NCBI RefSeq assembly: GCF_014199205.1
Contig: NZ_JACIJD010000001.1
Coordinates: forward strand, 248,001-312,000
DNA length: 64,000 nt
Direction: 5' to 3'
Origin: Muricoccus pecuniae
GTDB taxonomy: Bacteria; Pseudomonadota; Alphaproteobacteria; Acetobacterales; Acetobacteraceae
Part shown: positions 1 to 11,256 of the stretch, piece after piece
Layout of the letters: every line of letters starts with the position of its first letter
How positions within the stretch are numbered: position 1 is the first letter of the stretch
Notes under the pieces: generated by a model
What the model saw: the letters and a program-made list of their open reading frames with translations, nothing else
Databases searched by the model: none
Told to the model about the DNA's origin: nothing
Position numbers and translations under genes: made by a program

Positions 1-1082
1 ATCGGGCCCCAGAGCCAGGTCCAGAAGATGGCGGCGATGATGACCGAGACGGGCGAGAGGCCGGTGCTGTGGCCGTAGACCATGGGCTCGACGACCTGCC
101 CCATCAGCGGCTCGGTCACGAGGAAGAGGGCGGCGGTCCAGCCCACCATGGTCCAGCCGGGCTCGGTGCCCGCGGCGAGCACGATGGGGAAGGCGGCCGC
201 GAGAATGGAGCCGACATAGGGCACGAAGCGGAACAGCGCGGCGAGGATGCCCCAGACCACCGGGCTGGGCACGCCGATGAAGTAGAGCCCGATCGCGATC
301 ATCACGCCGAAGGCGCTGTTCAGCATGAGCTGGGCGAGGAAGTACTTGCTCAGCCGCCGCCCGGCCTCGTCCAGCGCCTCGGTGGTGCGGTGCAGGTCGC
401 TTGAGCCGAAGAGGCGGATGAGCCTGTCCCGCAGGTCCGCCTGCTGGAGCAGGATGAAGACGGAGACGATGAAGACGATGAAGGTCGTCTCCAGCGGGCC
501 GAGCACGGGCGAGACGAATTTCTGGATCAGTTCGAAGCCCGAGGCCTCGGCCTGCCTGATCTCCACGGGCACGGGGCGGCGATCGCCTTCCGTGCCGGGC
601 AGGGTGGGCTCGGGACGCGCGGCCGGCGGGGGCACGCCGGGGGCGTCCGCCGGGACAGGGGGAGCCGCCTCGTTGTTCAGGCGCTTGGAGATCTCGTTGA
701 TGCGGCCGAGGACCGATCCCTGCGCCGTCTGCACCTTCTCCTGGATGGCGCTCTGGTAGCGAGGGGCGTCCCGCGCCAGCCCCGCGATCTGCACGCCGAT
801 GATGGCGCCGATGAGGCTGATGACCCCGATCGCCAGCATCACCGAGAGCAGCACGGCCGGCACGCGGGGCAGCTTGAAGCGCCGGAGCTGCATCACCACG
901 GGGGCGAGAACGAAGGAGAGGAGGATGGCGAGGGTGATCGGGATCAGCACCTCGCGCGCGAGATAGAGCGCGGCCACCGTCACGACGGAGACCACCACGG
1001 TCAGCAGATGGGACATGTCCGGGCTCGCCGCGGGCTGGACCTCGGCCGGTGGGCGCGGCTCGGGCGCGGTGGTGGTGCTCAT
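1..1082 (-). CDS. AI-2E family transporter (3' end outside window)
   Basis: Reading leftward from ATG at 1082 the frame stays open to the window edge, giving about 360 residues with no stop; the C-terminus is missing. The translation shows the family pattern: two N-terminal membrane segments around residues 25-65 (LYLAREVLIPITLAILLSF), another near 75-95, a polar Pro-rich loop about residues 140-185, then membrane segments with FIVFIVSVFILLQQ and the conserved RFVPYVGSIIAA motif. Members are polytopic inner-membrane permeases or exchangers; the substrate cannot be told from sequence. A second in-frame ATG at 1016 (MSHLLTVVV) is possible because the Shine-Dalgarno for 1082 is poorly spaced. 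The gene stands alone upstream of an aminotransferase. Confidence 0.85.
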   Translation of the reverse strand, partial: MSTTTAPEPRPPAEVQPAASPDMSHLLTVVVSVVTVAALYLAREVLIPITLAILLSFVLAPVVMQLRRFKLPRVPAVLLSVMLAIGVISLIGAIIGVQIAGLARDAPRYQSAIQEKVQTAQGSVLGRINEISKRLNNEAAPPVPADAPGVPPPAARPEPTLPGTEGDRRPVPVEIRQAEASGFELIQKFVSPVLGPLETTFIVFIVSVFILLQQADLRDRLIRLFGSSDLHRTTEALDEAGRRLSKYFLAQLMLNSAFGVMIAIGLYFIGVPSPVVWGILAALFRFVPYVGSILAAAFPIVLAAGTEPGWTMVGWTAALFLVTEPLMGQVVEPMVYGHSTGLSPVSVIIAAIFWTWLWGP

Positions 1083-1241
1083 GGCCGGCGGGCGCGGCTC
1101 CCTGTCGTTCTGGACGGGGAACGCGCCGGGCCCTCTCTCGTCCACGCCCGGGAGGCCCCGCGGGGGGACACGGCTTCGTTAGTAGCTTTCGGGAAGGCCC
1201 GCACCGCCCGCGGCCGGAGCCTTCCTCTCGGGTGCCGCCGG

Positions 1242-2567
1242 TCAGGCGATGGCGTGGATCGCGTCGGCCAGCGTGCCCATCATGCGGTCCACATGCGGCT
1301 TCTCCACGATCAGCGGGGGGGAGAGGGCCACGATATCGCCGGTGACGCGGATGAGCACGCCCTCGTCGAAGCAGCGGCGGAAGACGTCCATAGCGCGGGC
1401 GCCGGGCTTGCCCTCGCGCGGGGCCAGCTCGATCCCGGCGATGAGGCCGAAGTTGCGGATGTCCACCACCCCCGGCGCGCTGCGAAGGGAGTGCGCCGCC
1501 TCCTCCCAATAGGGCTCGATGGCCCGCGCCCGGCCGGGCAGGTCCTCCTCCCGGTGGAGGGCCAGGGTGGCGATGGCCGCCGCCGAGGCGAGGGGATGGC
1601 CGGAATAGGTGTAGCCGTGGAACAGCTCGATCCCGGCGGGGGAGCCCTCCACCACGGTCTCGTAAACCTCGTTGGTGGTGGCGACGGCCCCCATGGGCAC
1701 GGCGGCGTTGGTCAGCCCCTTGGCCATGGTCATGATGTCGGGCGCGACGCCCAGGCGCTCGGCACCGAAATCCGTGCCGAGGCGGCCGAAGCCGGTGATG
1801 ACCTCGTCATAGATCAGCAGGATGCCGTGCTTGTCGCAGAGCTCGCGGAGGCGCTGGAGATAACCCTTCGGCGGCACGAGCACGCCGGTGGAGCCGGCGA
1901 CGGGCTCCACCATCACCGCCGCAATGGTGTCGCCGTGCAGGGCGACGAGGTCTTCCAGCTTGTTCGCCAGCTCCGCCCCGTGCTCCGGCATGCCCTTGGT
2001 GAAGGCGTTGCGGGCGGGGTCATGCGTGTGGGGGAGGTGGTCCACATAGGGGAGCATGGCGCCGAACTGCTTGCGGTTGCCGCCGATGCCGCCCACCGAC
2101 ATGCCGCCGAAGCCCACGCCGTGATAGCCGCGCTCCCGCCCGATCAGCCGCACGCGCTGCGACTGGCCGCGCGCCTTCTGGTAGGCGAGGGCGATCTTCA
2201 GCGCCGTATCCGCGCTCTCTGACCCCGAATTGGTGAAGAAGACACGGTCGATCCCCGCCGGCGTCATCTCCGCCACGCGCGCCGCCGCCTCGAAGGCGAT
2301 GGGATGGCCGAGCTGGAAGGTGGGCGCGAAATCCATGATCGCGGCCTGCTTCTGGATGGCCTCCACGATCTCGCGCCGCCCGTGGCCGGCATTGCAGCAC
2401 CAGAGCCCCGCCGTGCCGTCCAGAACCTCCCGCCCCTCAGGGGTGAAGTAGGACATGCCCTCGGCGCGCGCGAGCAGGCGCGGGTTCGCCTTGAAGTAGC
2501 GGTTGTCGGAATAGGGCATCCAGAACGAGTCGAGGTTGTTCGGACGCGGGAGGGACATCTCGTTCAT
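1242..2567 (-). CDS. Omega-amino acid--pyruvate aminotransferase (class III PLP enzyme)
   Basis: A 441-residue class III aminotransferase that transfers an amino group, typically from beta-alanine or another omega-amino acid, to pyruvate. Visible motifs: GSES at residues 114-117 (PLP phosphate binding), GYHG near 148, the YDEVITGFGR motif with Asp254, and the PLP lysine in MAKGLTN (Lys283). WMPYSDNRYFK near the N-terminus is typical of the omega-amino acid:pyruvate subgroup. ATG at 2567 was chosen because the family N-terminus begins here and AAGG precedes it; the frame extends 45 residues upstream in non-homologous sequence. It is divergent from the endolysin gene. Exact donor specificity is inference. 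Confidence 0.9.
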   Translation of the reverse strand: MNEMSLPRPNNLDSFWMPYSDNRYFKANPRLLARAEGMSYFTPEGREVLDGTAGLWCCNAGHGRREIVEAIQKQAAIMDFAPTFQLGHPIAFEAAARVAEMTPAGIDRVFFTNSGSESADTALKIALAYQKARGQSQRVRLIGRERGYHGVGFGGMSVGGIGGNRKQFGAMLPYVDHLPHTHDPARNAFTKGMPEHGAELANKLEDLVALHGDTIAAVMVEPVAGSTGVLVPPKGYLQRLRELCDKHGILLIYDEVITGFGRLGTDFGAERLGVAPDIMTMAKGLTNAAVPMGAVATTNEVYETVVEGSPAGIELFHGYTYSGHPLASAAAIATLALHREEDLPGRARAIEPYWEEAAHSLRSAPGVVDIRNFGLIAGIELAPREGKPGARAMDVFRRCFDEGVLIRVTGDIVALSPPLIVEKPHVDRMMGTLADAIHAIA

Positions 2568-2704
2568 GGCGGCGGACCTTGGGGCGGGGCGGGCAGGATG
2601 GCCGATCCCGGGGGGCGCGAACAAGGCGCCGGTAGTGAAAAGGCTTGATTTCCTATTAACATTCGGTTTAAGTTCCTGTGTTGCTCCTTGACAGGAATCC
2701 ATCC

Positions 2705-3919
2705 ATGGCCTTGCCCCTCATCGCCATCGCGGCCTCCCTGGTCCCCGACCTCCTGCGCCTGATCGCGGGGGATCGTGCCGGCGCGGTGGCGGAGGCGGCG
2801 GCGGAGGCCGTGCGGCAGGCTGCCGGCACCGACGAGCCGGCGAAGGCCCGCGCCGCCCTGGAAGCCGATCCGGAGAGGATGGGGGCGCTCCGCATCCGGC
2901 TCGCGGAGATCGCGCTGGAGGGCGCGCGTGTCTCGGCCGAGCGCGAGGCGGGGCAGCGCGCGGCCGAGCTGGACGCGCTGCGCGCCGCCCTGTCGGACAC
3001 CCAATCCGCCCGGGCGAGCATGGCCGAGATGCTGCGGGGCGGCAGCCGCCTCGCCTGGGGGCCGGCCACGGTCTCCAGCCTCGTGGTGATCGGCTTCTTC
3101 GCCGTGCTGATCCTGCTGGTGACGATGCCCGGCGGCACCGGGAGCCTCGACCCGCAGGTGGCCTCGGTCATCAACATCACGGTCGGCTCGCTCGGCGCGG
3201 CCTTCGCGGCGGTGGTGAACTTCTGGATCGGCTCCTCCCAGTCCTCCCGGGACAAGGACGCGATCGTCGGCCGGCTGCAGGAGGTGCAGGCCCGGCACGT
3301 GCAGGAGGCCATGACGACGCTGCGGGAGACGGCGCCCGTGCCGCTCCGCCCGGTATCCGTCCTCTCCCTCCCCCGCGTGGCGGAGGACCGGTTCGATGCC
3401 TGCCTGGACGAGGTGCTGAAGGCGGAAGGCGGCTTCGTGAACCACCCCGCCGATCCCGGCGGCGCCACGAAGATGGGCATCACCCGGCGCACCCTCTCGG
3501 AATTCCGCGAGACGGAGGTGACGGACGAGGACGTGCGCGCGCTGACCCGGGCCGAGGCCCGCGAGATCTACCGCGCCCGCTACTGGACCCCGATGCGCTG
3601 CGCCGAGCTGCCCGCCGGCATCGACCTCATGGTCTTCGACTTCGGGGTGAATGCCGGCCCCGGCCGCAGCGTGAGGCTCCTCCAGCGCTGCGCGGGGGTG
3701 GCGGCGGACGGCTCGATCGGGCCGGTGACCCTCGCCGCCGTGCGGGCCTGCCGGGCGCCGGACCTCATCGCCCGGCTGGCCGAGGGGCGCCTCTCCTACT
3801 ACCGCGGGCTGGAGGGCTTCGCCCATTTCGGCCGCGGCTGGACCCGGCGGGTGGACGGCGCGCGGCAGGCGGCCCTGGCCATGGCGAGCGAGGCGCCGCC
3901 CCTGTCCCTCGCGGCCTGA
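2705..3919 (+). CDS. Fused three-TM holin and GH108 N-acetylmuramidase (endolysin)
   Basis: A 404-residue fusion. The N-terminal half has one hydrophobic stretch (residues 1-20), a polar alpha-helical linker, then two membrane segments about 122-141 and 155-175. This resembles the three-TM holin family linked to gene-transfer-agent release. Residues about 228-320 form a glycosyl hydrolase 108 domain with the catalytic glutamate in KAEGGFVNHPADPGGATKMG (Glu241), followed by a peptidoglycan-binding segment (DFGVNAGPGRSVRLLQ, DGSIGPVT). Such enzymes cut the glycan backbone of peptidoglycan. ATG 2705 has AGGA upstream; an in-frame GTG at 2678 is less likely. No other phage gene adjoins it. The AT-rich stretch 2645-2675 is unlike its surroundings and probably holds the promoter. 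Confidence 0.88.
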   Translation: MALPLIAIAASLVPDLLRLIAGDRAGAVAEAAAEAVRQAAGTDEPAKARAALEADPERMGALRIRLAEIALEGARVSAEREAGQRAAELDALRAALSDTQSARASMAEMLRGGSRLAWGPATVSSLVVIGFFAVLILLVTMPGGTGSLDPQVASVINITVGSLGAAFAAVVNFWIGSSQSSRDKDAIVGRLQEVQARHVQEAMTTLRETAPVPLRPVSVLSLPRVAEDRFDACLDEVLKAEGGFVNHPADPGGATKMGITRRTLSEFRETEVTDEDVRALTRAEAREIYRARYWTPMRCAELPAGIDLMVFDFGVNAGPGRSVRLLQRCAGVAADGSIGPVTLAAVRACRAPDLIARLAEGRLSYYRGLEGFAHFGRGWTRRVDGARQAALAMASEAPPLSLAA

Positions 3920-3929
3920 TGCGGTTCCG

Positions 3930-3958
3930 CGCGCCGGGGGCTTCCTCTCCCCGGCGCG
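3930..3958 (+). terminator. Hairpin after the endolysin gene
   Basis: A perfect 10-bp inverted repeat (CGCGCCGGGG / CCCCGGCGCG) with a 9-nt loop lies 10 bp after the endolysin stop. It lacks a T-run, so it may stabilise the mRNA end or act as a weak terminator before the tRNA. Confidence 0.45.
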
Positions 3959-3982
3959 ACCCGCTACAAGAGCGTCCGGCGA

Positions 3983-4059
3983 GGACCCGTAGCTCAGCTG
4001 GATAGAGCGTTGCCCTCCGAAGGCAAAGGTCGTACGTTCGAATCGTATCGGGTCCGCCA
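3983..4059 (+). tRNA. tRNA-Arg (anticodon CCG)
   Basis: A 77-nt cloverleaf. The acceptor stem GGACCCG (3983-3989) pairs with CGGGTCC (4049-4055), the D-arm is GCTC/GAGC, the anticodon stem TTGCC/GGCAA encloses loop CTCCGAA with anticodon CCG (reads CGG), and the T-loop contains TTCGAAT. The terminal CCA is encoded. CGG is a frequent arginine codon in such a GC-rich genome. No duplicated 3' end that would mark an attachment site was seen in the window. Confidence 0.96.
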
Positions 4060-4206
4060 CTTTCCCCTTTGCTGAGTTATTGCGCCTCACCTCTGGGCGC
4101 GTACGGTCGGCTTTCCGCTATTGGCCCTGACCAAGCCGCGCCGGTCCGATTTTCGCCCGGGGCCACCAGCTTCTTCACCTTTGCCCCGAGCCAGGACAGG
4201 GCGCCC

Positions 4207-5178
4207 TCAGCGCGCCGCGCCGAGCACCTTCGCGCGGAGGTCGTCCACAAAGGAGATGAACCAGCGGGTGTACTCGGCCGCCTCCGCCGTCGTGCCGCCC
4301 ATCGTGTCGAGCGATAGATCCGCGAGGCGGCTCCGCACGGCTGCATTCTTCGCCGCCCGGTCATAGGCCGCGTTCACCTGGGAGACGACCGGGGCCGGCG
4401 TGCCGCCCGGCGCCCAGAGGATGATCCCCATGTTGAAGGTGAGGTCGGGAAAGCCCGCCTCGGCGATGGTGGGTACCTCGGGCATTTGTGGCAGCCGCCC
4501 CGGCGAGAAGACGGCCAGCGCCTTCAGCCGCCCGGCCTGCACATGCGGCATCAGCAGCGCAGTCGGCTGTGCCACGAAGGAGACGCGGCCGGAGAGCAGG
4601 TCGGAGGTGAAGTCGCCGCGATAGGGAACGTGCAGCGCCTCGAAGCCCAGGCGCTGGGCCAGCCGCGCGCCGAGAAGGTGGAAGAGCGTTCCCACGCCGA
4701 AGGAGGCGTAGGTCAGCTCCCCCGCGCGCTGCTTCCCCAGCGAGGCCAGCCCGGCCAGCGTGTCCACGCCGAGCGAGGGCGCGGCCGCGACCATCCAGTT
4801 GTCCCGCGTCGCGCGGGAGACGGGGGTGAAGTCCTTGAAGGGATCGAGCGGCGGGCGGTCCGCGAGGAGGAAGGCGTGCACGACGGTGTCGGCACCGCCG
4901 AGGAAGAGCGTGTGCCCATCGGCCGGGGAGCGCGCGGCGGCCTCGGCCGCGATGATGCCACCGGCACCCGGGCGGTTCTCCACCACCACGGGCTGGCCGA
5001 GCGCCTCGGCCATCGGCTCCGCCACGGCGCGGGCGGTGAGGTCGATCGTGCCCACGCCGGGCGCGACGCCGACGACGATGCGCACGGGGCGCGTGGCATA
5101 GCTCGCCTGCGCCCGCGCGCCCGCCGCGCCCAGCACGATCGGCGCCGCCGCCCCACGGAGGAATCCGCGCCGTTCCAT
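4207..5178 (-). CDS. Bug-family (TTT) periplasmic solute-binding protein
   Basis: A 323-residue tripartite tricarboxylate transporter substrate-binding (Bug/TctC-like) protein. It starts at ATG 5178 after AGGAAACAGGGA and opens with MERRGFLRGAA, a twin-arginine-like signal followed by a hydrophobic stretch ending near ARAQA. Family motifs are visible: the PVRIVVG beta strand, GQPVVVENRPGAGG, and PEVPTIAEAGFP near residue 230. These proteins bind carboxylates or aromatic acids in the periplasm. No membrane subunits (tctA/tctB) adjoin, as is usual for orphan Bug genes. As the last gene of the pob/pca-type block it may bind an aromatic acid; that is inference. Confidence 0.9.
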   Translation of the reverse strand: MERRGFLRGAAAPIVLGAAGARAQASYATRPVRIVVGVAPGVGTIDLTARAVAEPMAEALGQPVVVENRPGAGGIIAAEAAARSPADGHTLFLGGADTVVHAFLLADRPPLDPFKDFTPVSRATRDNWMVAAAPSLGVDTLAGLASLGKQRAGELTYASFGVGTLFHLLGARLAQRLGFEALHVPYRGDFTSDLLSGRVSFVAQPTALLMPHVQAGRLKALAVFSPGRLPQMPEVPTIAEAGFPDLTFNMGIILWAPGGTPAPVVSQVNAAYDRAAKNAAVRSRLADLSLDTMGGTTAEAAEYTRWFISFVDDLRAKVLGAAR

Positions 5179-5272
5179 TCCCTGTTTCCTTCCCCGGGGC
5201 GGGACCTCCGCCCGCCGCACCGCGCCAGTCTAGGAACGGCGCCTCGCGGGGCCAACCGGAAAGGCGGGCGCC

Positions 5273-6106
5273 TCAGGCCGCGGGAGTGAGGCCCAGCATC
5301 GCGCGCGCCTCGGCCGGCGTCGCGGGCCTGCGCTCATGACGCGAGACAGCCTCCGCCGCCAAGCGCACGAGTTCCGCGTTGGAGGCGGCCAGGCGGTCGC
5401 GCGAGACGCGGATATTGTCCTCCAGCCCCGTGCGCACGCCGTGCGCGCCGCGCGCCAGCGCCCATTCCATCACTCGCGCCTGGTTCACGCCGATGCCGGC
5501 AGCCGTCCAGGTCGCGTCCGGCAGCACGCGGCGCAGCTCGCCGAGCAGGATGTCGAGAAGGTGCTCGTCCGCCGGCATCGCGTTCTTCACGCCCATGACG
5601 AACTGCACGTGCGGGCGCGCGCTCATCAGCCCCTCATCCACCAGCCGCTTCGCGCCGTGGAGGTGGGAGAGGTCGAAGATCTCGATCTCCGGCAGCACGC
5701 CGTTGTCGCGCATCCCCGTCGCCAGATCCGTCACCAGCGCCGCCGGGTTCTCGTAGACGATGGTGGGGAAGTTCACCGATCCCGTGGAGAGCGAGGCCAT
5801 GTCGGGCCTCAGCGGCAGGGAGGAGCCGCGCGCGGAGGGATCGCGCCCGCGGCCGCCGGTGGAGAACTGCACGATCATCCCGGGGCAGTGCCTGCGCACG
5901 CCTTCCTGCACTTGCGCGAAGAGCGCGGGATCGGAGGAGGAGGATTCGTCGGGGTTGCGGACATGGATGTGAACGAGGGACGCCCCGGCCTCGAAGGCCT
6001 CGTGCGTGGATTCGATCTGCTCGGCGGGGGTGGTGGGGACCGCCGGGTTGTCCTTCTTGCGCGGCACCGATCCGGTGATGGCAACGGCAATGACAGTGGG
6101 GCTCAT
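5273..6106 (-). CDS. BKACE-family beta-keto acid cleavage enzyme (DUF849, Kce-like)
   Basis: A 277-residue 3-keto-5-aminohexanoate cleavage family protein, a TIM-barrel zinc enzyme that condenses a beta-keto acid with acetyl-CoA and releases acetoacetate plus a new CoA ester. The zinc ligands are in place: His46 and His48 in HIHVRN and Glu229 in RTGLEDN. ITGSVP near the N-terminus and FSTGGRG also match the family. It sits 94 bp from the Bug gene and 37 bp from the AAHS-type transporter in the same direction, next to pcaG and pcaH. That context suggests a beta-keto acid from aromatic degradation, such as beta-ketoadipate, as substrate; this is inference. No pcaI, pcaJ or pcaF is present nearby. 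Confidence 0.9.
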   Translation of the reverse strand: MSPTVIAVAITGSVPRKKDNPAVPTTPAEQIESTHEAFEAGASLVHIHVRNPDESSSSDPALFAQVQEGVRRHCPGMIVQFSTGGRGRDPSARGSSLPLRPDMASLSTGSVNFPTIVYENPAALVTDLATGMRDNGVLPEIEIFDLSHLHGAKRLVDEGLMSARPHVQFVMGVKNAMPADEHLLDILLGELRRVLPDATWTAAGIGVNQARVMEWALARGAHGVRTGLEDNIRVSRDRLAASNAELVRLAAEAVSRHERRPATPAEARAMLGLTPAA

Positions 6107-6143
6107 GGATATCTCCTGCGCGCCGGGGATGGTGCGGCCGGCC

Positions 6144-7505
6144 TCAATGGCTCGGGGCCGGGCCGGGGAGGGCGGCCGGGTCCCGCGCCGCCTGCGGATG
6201 CGCCATCTGCTTGATCCAGAGGGCGGCGGCCGAGACGAGGCCGGGGATGGCCACCACGAGGAAGATGCCGCTCAGCGACATCTGCATGCGAGACAGCTCG
6301 GCCACGAGGAAGGAGCCGGCGACGCCGCCGAAGCGCCCCATGCCGAGCATCCAGCCCACGCCCGTCGCCCGCCCCTCCGTGGGATAGAAGCCCGCGGCGA
6401 GGGCAGGGAGGGAGGACTGCGCCGTGTTCATGATGATCCCGGCCACGAAGACCGTCACCACCAGCAGGGCGAGGTTGCCCGCCACCATCCCGACCAGCGC
6501 CACCGAGAGCGAGGTGAGCACGAAGCCGGCGGCGATCACCTTGTTGCCGTTGTAGCGGTCCATGAGCCAGCCGAAGAAGATCGCGCCGATGCCGCCCAGC
6601 GGGAAGAGCGCCGAGATGAGCGCCGCGTTGCGCGGCGACAGCCCGGCATCGCCGAACAGCACGGGCATCCAGTTGATCAGCGCGTAGAAGATCACGAGGC
6701 CCATGAAGTAGGCGATCCAGAGCATGACCGATCCCACCGCATAGGGGCGCGAGAGCACCACGCGCGCCCCGCTGCTGCCCGTGGCGGGCTCCTTCTCGGA
6801 CAGGACAAAGGACGTCGCGGCCTCCGCGCCGCGGGAGATGCGGCGCAGCACGCCGCGGATTCGCTCGGCGGGGTATCGCTTCATCACCATGTAGCGCACG
6901 GATTCCGGCAGCAGGAGCACGAGCAGCAGGGCGAGCACGAGCGGCGCCGCGCCGCCCAGCAGCAGCACGGAGCGCCAGCCCCAGATCGGGATCATCCAGG
7001 CCGCGAGGAAGCCGCCGAAGGCCGCGCCCAGCGGGAAGCCGCAGAACATCGCGTTCACGATCATCGCGCGCCGCCCTTCCGGCGAGAACTCGCTCATCAG
7101 CGTCACGGCATTGGGCATGGCGGCACCGAGGCCGATGCCCGTCACGAAGCGCCAGATCACCAGCCCGTCCAGGCTGCCGGCGAAGGCGGAGGCAAGGGTC
7201 GCCAGGCCGAAGAGGAGCACGGAGAGGATCAGCACGAGCTTGCGCCCGAAGCGGTCGGCCAGCGGGCCGGAGAGCAGCGCCCCCGCCGCCAGGCCGAAGA
7301 GCGCGGCGCTGAGCACCGGCGCCAGGGCCGGGCGCGCCACGCCCCATTCCGTGATGAGGGAGGGCGCGATGTAGCCGATGGCGGCGGTGTCGAAGCCGTC
7401 GAGCAGGACGATGAAGAAGCACATCCCGAAGATGACGCGCTGGAGCGCCGAGAAGGGCTGCTCGTTCAGGAACTGCTGGACGTCGAGGGTCCGGCTCTCG
7501 GACAT
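6144..7505 (-). CDS. MFS transporter, aromatic acid:H+ symporter (AAHS) type
   Basis: A 453-residue major facilitator with about 12 membrane segments. The MFS loop 2-3 signature is visible as GPLADRFGRK, and the DGFDTAAIGYIAPSL motif in TM1 is typical of PcaK-like aromatic acid:proton symporters. ATG 7505 (MSESRTLDVQQFL) is preceded by GGGAGGGG; the longer frame adds 14 unlikely residues. It lies between the BKACE gene and the protocatechuate dioxygenase genes, so 4-hydroxybenzoate or protocatechuate import is the most reasonable role. Confidence 0.9.
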   Translation of the reverse strand: MSESRTLDVQQFLNEQPFSALQRVIFGMCFFIVLLDGFDTAAIGYIAPSLITEWGVARPALAPVLSAALFGLAAGALLSGPLADRFGRKLVLILSVLLFGLATLASAFAGSLDGLVIWRFVTGIGLGAAMPNAVTLMSEFSPEGRRAMIVNAMFCGFPLGAAFGGFLAAWMIPIWGWRSVLLLGGAAPLVLALLLVLLLPESVRYMVMKRYPAERIRGVLRRISRGAEAATSFVLSEKEPATGSSGARVVLSRPYAVGSVMLWIAYFMGLVIFYALINWMPVLFGDAGLSPRNAALISALFPLGGIGAIFFGWLMDRYNGNKVIAAGFVLTSLSVALVGMVAGNLALLVVTVFVAGIIMNTAQSSLPALAAGFYPTEGRATGVGWMLGMGRFGGVAGSFLVAELSRMQMSLSGIFLVVAIPGLVSAAALWIKQMAHPQAARDPAALPGPAPSH

Positions 7506-7599
7506 GGGTACCCCTCCCTGAGGCGGGAGGGACGTTGCCCCTCCCACGTTTCAACGAACGCAACGGGCGTTCGCTGCGCCGGATCCTGGCCGGTGGGTC

Positions 7600-8241
7600 T
7601 CAGACGGCCATCCAGACCGTCTCGCCCTCGCCCTGGAGGCGGAGGTCGAGGGTCCAGGCGCCGTTCCCGGCGGGCTTGGCGATCATCGTGCCGCGCCGCG
7701 CCTCGGGCACCGCGCGCAGCACGGGGTCCGTCTCGTTCAGCGCCTCGCCCTCGAAGTAGAGGCGGGTGGAGAGGTGCTGCAGCAGCCCGCGCGCGAAGAG
7801 GGCGACCGCCATGTGCGGCGCCTGCATCGCATTGGCCCCGGCATGCGGCCCGACCGGCACGGGGCCGGGCTTCAGCGTCACGAAGCGGAAGCGCCCCTCC
7901 TTGTCCGTCGCGCAGCGGCCATAGCCCTGGAAGGCGGTAGGGTCGCCATTCCCGTCGGGGTAGCGGCCGGCGGGATCGGCGTGCCAGATCTCGACCAGCG
8001 CGTCCGTCACCGGCGCCCCCGTGCCGTCCCGCACCACCCCGGTTACGGTGATGCGCTGCCCGCCCTCGGGCAGGTTGTCGGCGAAGTGGCGCGTGGTGTC
8101 AGCCCATTCCGGGAAGTCCACGAGATGCCAGTAGGGGCCGGCGGTCTGGTGGGCGGAAGCGACCAGCCGCTCCATCGTGGCCTCGGAGGGCGCCAGCTCG
8201 GGGGTCGCGTTGGAGGCGCGAGAGGTGGTCGCGTCAGTCAT
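7600..8241 (-). CDS. pcaG: Protocatechuate 3,4-dioxygenase, alpha subunit
   Basis: A 213-residue intradiol dioxygenase alpha chain. Family features are TAGPYWHL near the N-terminus, VTGVVRDGTGAPVTDALVEIWHADPAGRYP, FRFVTLKPGPVP and a C-terminal LRLQGEGETVWMAV tail. With PcaH it forms the ferric enzyme that opens protocatechuate to beta-carboxy-cis,cis-muconate. It overlaps pcaH by 8 bp, so the two are translationally coupled. The alpha chain lacks the iron ligands, as expected. Confidence 0.95.
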   Translation of the reverse strand: MTDATTSRASNATPELAPSEATMERLVASAHQTAGPYWHLVDFPEWADTTRHFADNLPEGGQRITVTGVVRDGTGAPVTDALVEIWHADPAGRYPDGNGDPTAFQGYGRCATDKEGRFRFVTLKPGPVPVGPHAGANAMQAPHMAVALFARGLLQHLSTRLYFEGEALNETDPVLRAVPEARRGTMIAKPAGNGAWTLDLRLQGEGETVWMAV

Positions 8242-8956
8242 GGTGGTCGTCCTCCATCGGCGTCGCCTCGCGCCCGCGCAGGACGATGTCGAAGCGGTAT
8301 CCCAGCGCCCGTTCGGGCTGCGTCAGCTCCAGGTCGAACGTCGAGACCAGCCTGTTGCGCGCGGCCTCGTCGGAGACGGTGTTGAAAATGGGGTCGAGCG
8401 GCAGCAGCGGGTCGCCGGGGAAGTACATCTGCGTGATCATGCGCTGCGCGAAGCCCGAGCCGAACAGGCTGTAGTGGATGTGGTTCGGGCGCCAGGCATT
8501 GTGGTGGTTGCGCCAGGGATAGGCGCCGGGGCGGATGGTGACGTAGCGGTAGAAGCCGTTCTCGTCGGTGAAGACGCGCCCGCGGCCGAGGAAGTTGGGG
8601 TCGAGCGGGGCGTCATGCGTGTCGCCCTCGTGGTTGTAGCGGCCGGCGGCATTGGCCTGCCACACCTCCACCATGGCGTGGCGGACCGGGCGCCCGTCCT
8701 CGTCCGTCAGCCGGCCGCCGACGATGATGCGCTCGCCCATGGCCTGGCCCGCGCCGTTCTCCAGCACCGTCAGGTCCGCCAGCTCGGGATAGCGCGCGGC
8801 GGTGAACAGGGGGCTGCTCGTCTCGGTCGGCGTGTGCGGCAATTCCAGCAGCGGCTGCTTGGGGTGGCGCGCGGCCGTGCTGCCATAGGCCGGGGAGTTC
8901 AGGGGCGGCTGCGTTGCCGGGTCCGGCCGGCGGTAGCCGTGGACGACCTCGCTCAT
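8234..8956 (-). CDS. pcaH: Protocatechuate 3,4-dioxygenase, beta subunit
   Basis: A 240-residue catalytic chain. The Fe(III) ligands fall where expected: Tyr107 in AAGRYNHEG, Tyr146 in PGAYPWRNH, and His159 and His161 in RPNHIHYSLFG. It provides the active-site iron of the intradiol dioxygenase. The start at 8956 (MSEVVHGYRRPD) follows a GAGGAGAC ribosome-binding site. It lies 54 bp downstream of pobA, so 4-hydroxybenzoate hydroxylation feeds straight into ring cleavage. Confidence 0.96.
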   Translation of the reverse strand: MSEVVHGYRRPDPATQPPLNSPAYGSTAARHPKQPLLELPHTPTETSSPLFTAARYPELADLTVLENGAGQAMGERIIVGGRLTDEDGRPVRHAMVEVWQANAAGRYNHEGDTHDAPLDPNFLGRGRVFTDENGFYRYVTIRPGAYPWRNHHNAWRPNHIHYSLFGSGFAQRMITQMYFPGDPLLPLDPIFNTVSDEAARNRLVSTFDLELTQPERALGYRFDIVLRGREATPMEDDHHD

Positions 8957-9010
8957 GGGTGTCTCCTCATCCTCGCCGGGCCTGTCCGGCGGTTGGAAAG
9001 CTGTGGGCCT

Positions 9011-11256
<2,246 letters not shown>

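Noticed and set aside
3983-4206. tRNA-Arg as integration site of the phage-like block
   Set aside because: The block lies 46 kb away and no repeat of the tRNA 3' end was found near 50.1 kb or at the window end; no integrase is visible.
4069-4366. Short overlapping frames after tRNA-Arg
   Set aside because: They run into the conserved Bug gene antisense, lack ribosome-binding sites and resemble nothing.
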